Source: Hyphomicrobiaceae bacterium (GTDB taxonomy: Bacteria > Pseudomonadota > Alphaproteobacteria > Rhizobiales > Methyloligellaceae). Taken from it: 64,000 bases of DNA. Made by a program: the position numbers and the translations under genes. This document shows, piece after piece, positions 63,959 through 64,000 of the stretch (positions are counted from its first letter, which is position 1; every line of letters starts with the position of its first letter). The stretch is taken from positions 124,001 to 188,000 of the forward strand of contig JACKJS010000001.1 in the NCBI GenBank assembly GCA_020637815.1, read 5' to 3'. The notes beneath the pieces were generated by a model that was given only the letters and a program-made list of their open reading frames with translations, was not told the DNA's origin and searched no databases.

Positions 63959-64000
63959 ATGCCCCGTCAGACGCCCCTCAAGGATTACCGCAACATCGGT
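63959..64000 (+). CDS. fusA: Elongation factor G, N-terminal fragment cut by window
   Basis: Only MPRQTPLKDYRNIG is visible. PLKDYRNIG is the usual EF-G start before the GTPase P-loop. Position after rpsG agrees. Confidence 0.85.
   Translation, partial: MPRQTPLKDYRNIG

Overview
The right quarter of the window (about 46.1-64 kb) is chromosomal backbone of an alphaproteobacterium, most likely Hyphomicrobiales. It carries the conserved run tRNA-Tyr, tRNA-Gly, tRNA-Trp, secE, nusG, rplK, rplA, rplJ, rplL, rpoB, rpoC, rpsL, rpsG and the first codons of fusA. In front of this lie a divergent 23S rRNA methyltransferase gene and a few envelope genes (outer membrane beta-barrel, DUF883 and holin-like membrane proteins, small secreted proteins). 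Codon use here is strongly G/C-ending. The order is mostly ordinary, but no tuf gene sits between tRNA-Gly and tRNA-Trp.

The left three quarters (1 to about 46.09 kb) is an integrative and probably conjugative element. A tyrosine integrase (44.7-45.9 kb) abuts a tRNA-Thr(UGU) gene of which only nucleotides 1-38 remain, so the element apparently entered at the anticodon loop and its other end lies left of the window. Transfer functions are a partial TraG-N-type mating-channel gene at the left edge, a VirD4/TraG coupling protein, a MOBP-type relaxase, MobC, a likely oriT region, and an ArdC antirestriction protein. Inserted in the mobilisation block is a PP2C phosphatase / vWA / kinase triad (TerY-P, or YegK/YegL/YegI type). 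Two exported proteins with phage tail-collar domains and several small secreted proteins occupy 1.8-9.3 kb.

The defence and stability cargo (9.9-24.3 kb) holds a CBASS locus (HTH repressor plus ImmA-type peptidase resembling CapH/CapP, diverging from DUF2188, patatin phospholipase, CD-NTase and a stand-alone E2-like protein), a complete type I restriction system joined to an MNT/HEPN pair, an XRE-ImmA/PIN pair, and a Fic protein. A broken BsuBI/PstI-type restriction gene lies at 3.9-4.7 kb. A 28-bp site closely matching bacterial dif (XerCD target) lies at 9857-9884, at the left border of the defence block. A globin-coupled soluble chemoreceptor overlaps the ardC gene tail to tail.

The least familiar part is at 40.7-44.3 kb: a tautomerase-like gene diverging from a tight operon of two radical SAM/SPASM enzymes, a PqqD-like recognition protein and an NTF2-like protein with a distinctive C-terminal tail. 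A perfect FNR/FixK box stands upstream of the operon. I read it as a peptide- or cofactor-modifying system switched on at low oxygen, possibly acting on the NTF2-like protein itself. This is inference, and it is my main candidate for an undescribed system.
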